DNA from: Wuchereria bancrofti
Taxonomy: Eukaryota; Nematoda; Chromadorea; Rhabditida; Onchocercidae
DNA length: 64,000 bases
Assembly: GCA_005281725.1 (NCBI GenBank)
Contig: SSBO01000012.1
Coordinates: forward strand, 13,128,398 to 13,192,397
Direction: 5' to 3'
The notes under the pieces were generated by a model that searched no databases, was not told where the DNA came from, and saw only the letters and a program-made list of their open reading frames with translations. The stretch's first letter is position 1. The number at the start of each line of letters is the position of its first letter. Made by a program: the position numbers and the translations under genes. Positions 60,484 to 64,000 of the stretch are shown piece by piece.

Positions 60484-63400
60484 GTAAGTCAATTATAAGA
60501 AAGCGGAATTTTTGCTTTCTTTTTTAATTTTTCCATAAATTAAAAAATTTTGATTTTAACGAAAAATTTAGACAGCATATTATTGTAGTATTAAGGTATG
60601 ATTTTATAATGCATGCTATGACGTTTAGCATTTTATTTTTTAAAATTTATAACTATTAAAACTATTGAAGTTTTTATTTTAAAAATGGCTTAAAATTTTA
60701 TTATAATATTTTTTAAGTTGAATATTTTCTTTAATTGTTTTTTTTAAGATATTTCGCAGAAGCTTTTGTGTAAACTTTCGAATTGATTAAAAATTGCAAT
60801 CATTTAAAATTAATAAAGTGATTTTTTCCTCCTGTAAGATGGAAATAAGCGAAATTGCATTACTTATATAGAAATATCGGATATTAGAATTATTATATTT
60901 GCAAAAAATAAAATAAAATAAAATAATGGGCGATTTTAGTCTTTCGTATTATTGTCATTATTATTATTGTTATTATTATTTCTGGTACTACTTACAATTG
61001 ATCTATTTATATTATTAAGGTCAGTTGAGGAAGTTCGAAATCTAATCTCATTTTATCAGAATAGCATAAAGTCATTCATAAAAACAGCAATTGCTAAATT
61101 CTCACTTTCCATAAAATATTAGGGAAATTTTATGGCTTTTTTTTTAATTTTAATGGTTTCAATTCAAAACAAAGTTTTCGCATGATATCCCGACATAATT
61201 AAATATCATTAATTAGTTGTCAGTGTCTTTTCTTTGCACATATGTATGCTTTTGATGATTAAAATTGTTTATTTTTATCAACACTTATTTTTTTATTTAT
61301 TTAATTTTTGATTAATATCGTATTTAATTAGCATCATTACTTTAAAATCTATAATGACTAAATAAATTTGCGCCAGGAAAACATTACCATAATTTTTACG
61401 TTTTTTCTTAAGAAAAAGTATTTGACATTTCGAATAAAATTTAGAACAGAAGTGCTGTACAAAAGATTAATTTAATTAAAGATACAATCATTAATTAGTT
61501 ATCAATTTTTCCTTATATATGTATGCTTCTAATCATTCAAATATTTGATAATGATTCGAATATTTATATCTAAAAGAAATAAATATAAATACATGTGTTG
61601 AATGGATATGGAAAAAGAAAAAATAAGTTGAAAATGTTGCAAAGATATGAAATACATAGCAACAGGTAAGCAATCTTTTGGCTCATTTTTCTTTTCCTCT
61701 TTTACTCATTTATTGAAATTCATATTTGATGACTTCAAAACGTTAGTTAATTAATTTTTTGCTAAAAAAATAGGAGAAAATTCAAATATGTTTTGCTTAC
61801 CAAATGCATTTAGCTTTTCTCTTATCAAATTGTTTGTTTAATTTCATCTCACCCTTTCATAACTGTTTAATTTAAATGAATCCATTATAAAATGTACCAT
61901 TAGATTGCTTATTTAATATCTGTAATTTTCGGTAAACAATCATTTTATTATTCCAAAAAAAAAAAAAGATGGATTGCTAATATAATATGCAAAAATATTG
62001 GGCAAACAATCTTCTTGTTATCTGAAAAAAAAAGCAAAAGTACAAAAGCATTTTCACAAATTTCTTAAATTATAGAAGATTTCGACTTGTAAAATATTTT
62101 ATAACATATAAATTGTAATAGTAAATAATACTACCACCAACTTGAACTTTTTTTTTCAGTCTCCTATTTCTTTTTAACTTCTCATTTTTTTCATGCAATT
62201 AAGTGTAATATTTAAAAAAATATATACATTTAAAAAAAATTTATACATATATTTTTAATGATTAAGCTCTTTTTATATCAGTTTAGCTCTTTTTATCCTT
62301 TCTGTTTCACATGCAGTTAACACTACTAGGATGTATTACTAAAATTTAAATTTTAAAATGTTGAAAAAAATGGAAAAATTGATTTTAATCTATGCAACAA
62401 AATGTCCGTTTTATGATATATTAAAATAGGAAATTATTTTTTATTTTTCATTTTTTAATTCTATTTGGATTAGTTGTCATATTGACATTTCAGAGATAAC
62501 GTTGCTGTTGTCATGTCATTCCCATTGATAATTACAATCTTCATTTCCAATACATTGAATTAATTAAAATGTTGGATTGAAGAAAAAAAGGAAAGAGAAA
62601 AAAATTGAATAATGTTAGATAAAGTAATATTTTCAAATATTTGGTGAAAGAAAGAAGAGAGAGAGAGAGGGAAGTAGAAGAAAAAAGGAATTACACCAAT
62701 CAATAGGTTAACTAAGAACTTTTTTTTTTTTTTATATATTTAAATTATTCTCTTAATGTGATTTTTTAGATATTATCATTAAAATGAAGCATGTATATTG
62801 AAATGAAATGACGAAAAAGAAGATAGAGAGGAAAAAAGAAGGGAGGAAAGGAAGAAAGAGAGAGAAACGAAAATTAAAAAAAAAAATTTATCAGTGATTA
62901 TGAACGTAATAACCTTAGCTTATAGCAAACTAATGATAATGATGAAAAAGATTAGTAATAGAATATTTTCAATTTTTTCTTCTTATTAAATATTCTAAAG
63001 GATTTCCCGTGGGATTTAACACTTCCAACATTACAATACAGAAAATGAAGATGGGCGGGCGGAACAGAAGATTAGAATTGGCGCATAAGTAATTTTCTTG
63101 TTTTACCATATCTATTTTATTCGTTTATTTATTTATTTTTTTAGTTTTTTGTTCTAATAAGATATCAACTATTACTGCTATCATTTGTAATCCTTTAGAA
63201 TTTTCATTTTTCATCTTCCGCATTGTTTGAAACTTTTATTAATGCTACAGTATTGCTACAGTAATTACATGTAAGTCGTATCACTCTTATCAAAATTATG
63301 TCTTATTTTTTTAATAAATTCGCAAGGTTATCTTACTATAATTAAACTAAAATAAAAACTTTCATTAATCCTACAATATCGCTACAGTAATTGAATCGTA

Positions 63401-64000
63401 TCAATCTTATATTGCTATTGTTTCTTGATATATATTGTCAACAAAATGAAGTTATCATTAAGTTAAAATAAAAATACGTAAAAAAATGAAGTTAAAAAAA
63501 TACAAATACATAATTTGACTTTTTATCTCATATACAATAGATATTGAACAAAAAAAAAATGTGTTTCCTTTGAAGCACACATTTCGTCAAATTGGTTTTA
63601 AAATTTTTCTAAAAAAAGATGGCAATTAACGTGCAAAAATATAATCAAATATGTTTAAAGCATATATTGAATGGTAAGTTTGTTTACAGTGAAGTAAAAT
63701 GAAAAATTTTTCACTTTTATCAAAGTTTGATTAATTTCTTTTATTCATACATCAATTTATTTTATCGTAACGAACCTTGTAATAATCTTTATGTTTATTA
63801 AGCTAACTATTTTCAACAATCTAAATAGTTGAAAAAATTTTAGTTGATTGAATTAATATCCGAATAGACACGATGTTAATATCGATAATATCAATTCGAA
63901 ATTGCATTTTAATCCATTTTTTACTAAATAGGGCTGGAAATTAAATAAGAAAAAGGTAAATCGAGTAAAAAGATTGTTTAAATATAGCAAAAGTGCTCTT
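60484..64000. other. Region after the last recognised exon
   Basis: No exon in the required phase could be supported. A GC-richer candidate at 63044-63090, after TTACAATACAG, would give an immediate stop in the needed frame. GA tracts occur around 62650-62885. A perfect match to an intergenic or intronic identity cannot be decided. Confidence 0.4.
63236..63430 (+). repeat. 126-bp diverged tandem repeat with GCTACAGTAATT
   Basis: GCTACAGTAATT occurs at 63255 and 63381. Around both lie 'actttyattaatsctaca' before and 'cgtatca.tcttat' after. Confidence 0.75.

Noticed and set aside
63044..63090. Next exon of the unidentified gene
   Set aside because: In the required phase it hits a stop after two codons; the other phases do not match the upstream donor.

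Overview
The window looks like nuclear DNA of an AT-rich, intron-rich nematode, probably a spirurid/filarial (clade III) worm. The evidence is short exons of 60-200 bp bounded by nematode-style TTTTCAG acceptors and GTAAG/GTATG donors, a nematode-type srx chemoreceptor, a worm-like Sm F protein, and acceptors just upstream of first ATGs that suit spliced-leader addition. Species is inference. All gene models below were built by eye from frame, splice phase and family motifs. No rRNA, tRNA or CRISPR array was recognised.

Layout. 1-2477: a fragment bounded by single Ns at 8 and 2477. It is a diverged second copy of exons 3-5 of the nuclear-receptor gene that lies 20 kb downstream. 2478-4430: an srx-like seven-transmembrane receptor lacking its N-terminus. 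7033-12300: a possible 44-residue secreted peptide, the complete Sm F gene (snr-5/SNRPF orthologue) and a seven-exon gene of the C16orf89/UPF0764 family, all on the plus strand. 12473-12736: a minus-strand reading frame carrying a perfect 17-bp inverted repeat, possibly a bacterial-endosymbiont insertion. 12.7-19.9 kb: no gene seen, apart from a GC-richer island near 15.6-15.9 kb.

19.9-31.5 kb: a complete HNF4-type nuclear hormone receptor of about 566 residues in 14 exons (zinc-finger domain, Ser/Thr-rich hinge, ligand-binding domain with AF-2, long tail). Its middle is broken by an N at 24287, after which 1561 bp (24288-25848) repeat 22726-24286 without visible difference, duplicating exons 3 and 4. 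This looks like an assembly overlap that was not collapsed.

31-39.5 kb: non-coding, with local repeats. 39.6-60.5 kb: an unidentified gene with four or five small exons, introns up to about 10 kb and a phase-compatible alternative first exon at 55736. It probably continues past the right edge. The long introns hold degenerate minisatellites (45-277 bp periods), GA tracts and small hairpins.

The genes do not form one pathway: transcriptional regulation (receptor), mRNA splicing (Sm F), chemosensation (srx) and an uncharacterised C16orf89 protein. The least expected signals are the duplicated receptor exons, the palindrome-bearing minus-strand frame, the membrane-anchored extension of the C16orf89-like protein, and the alternative start of the large unidentified gene.
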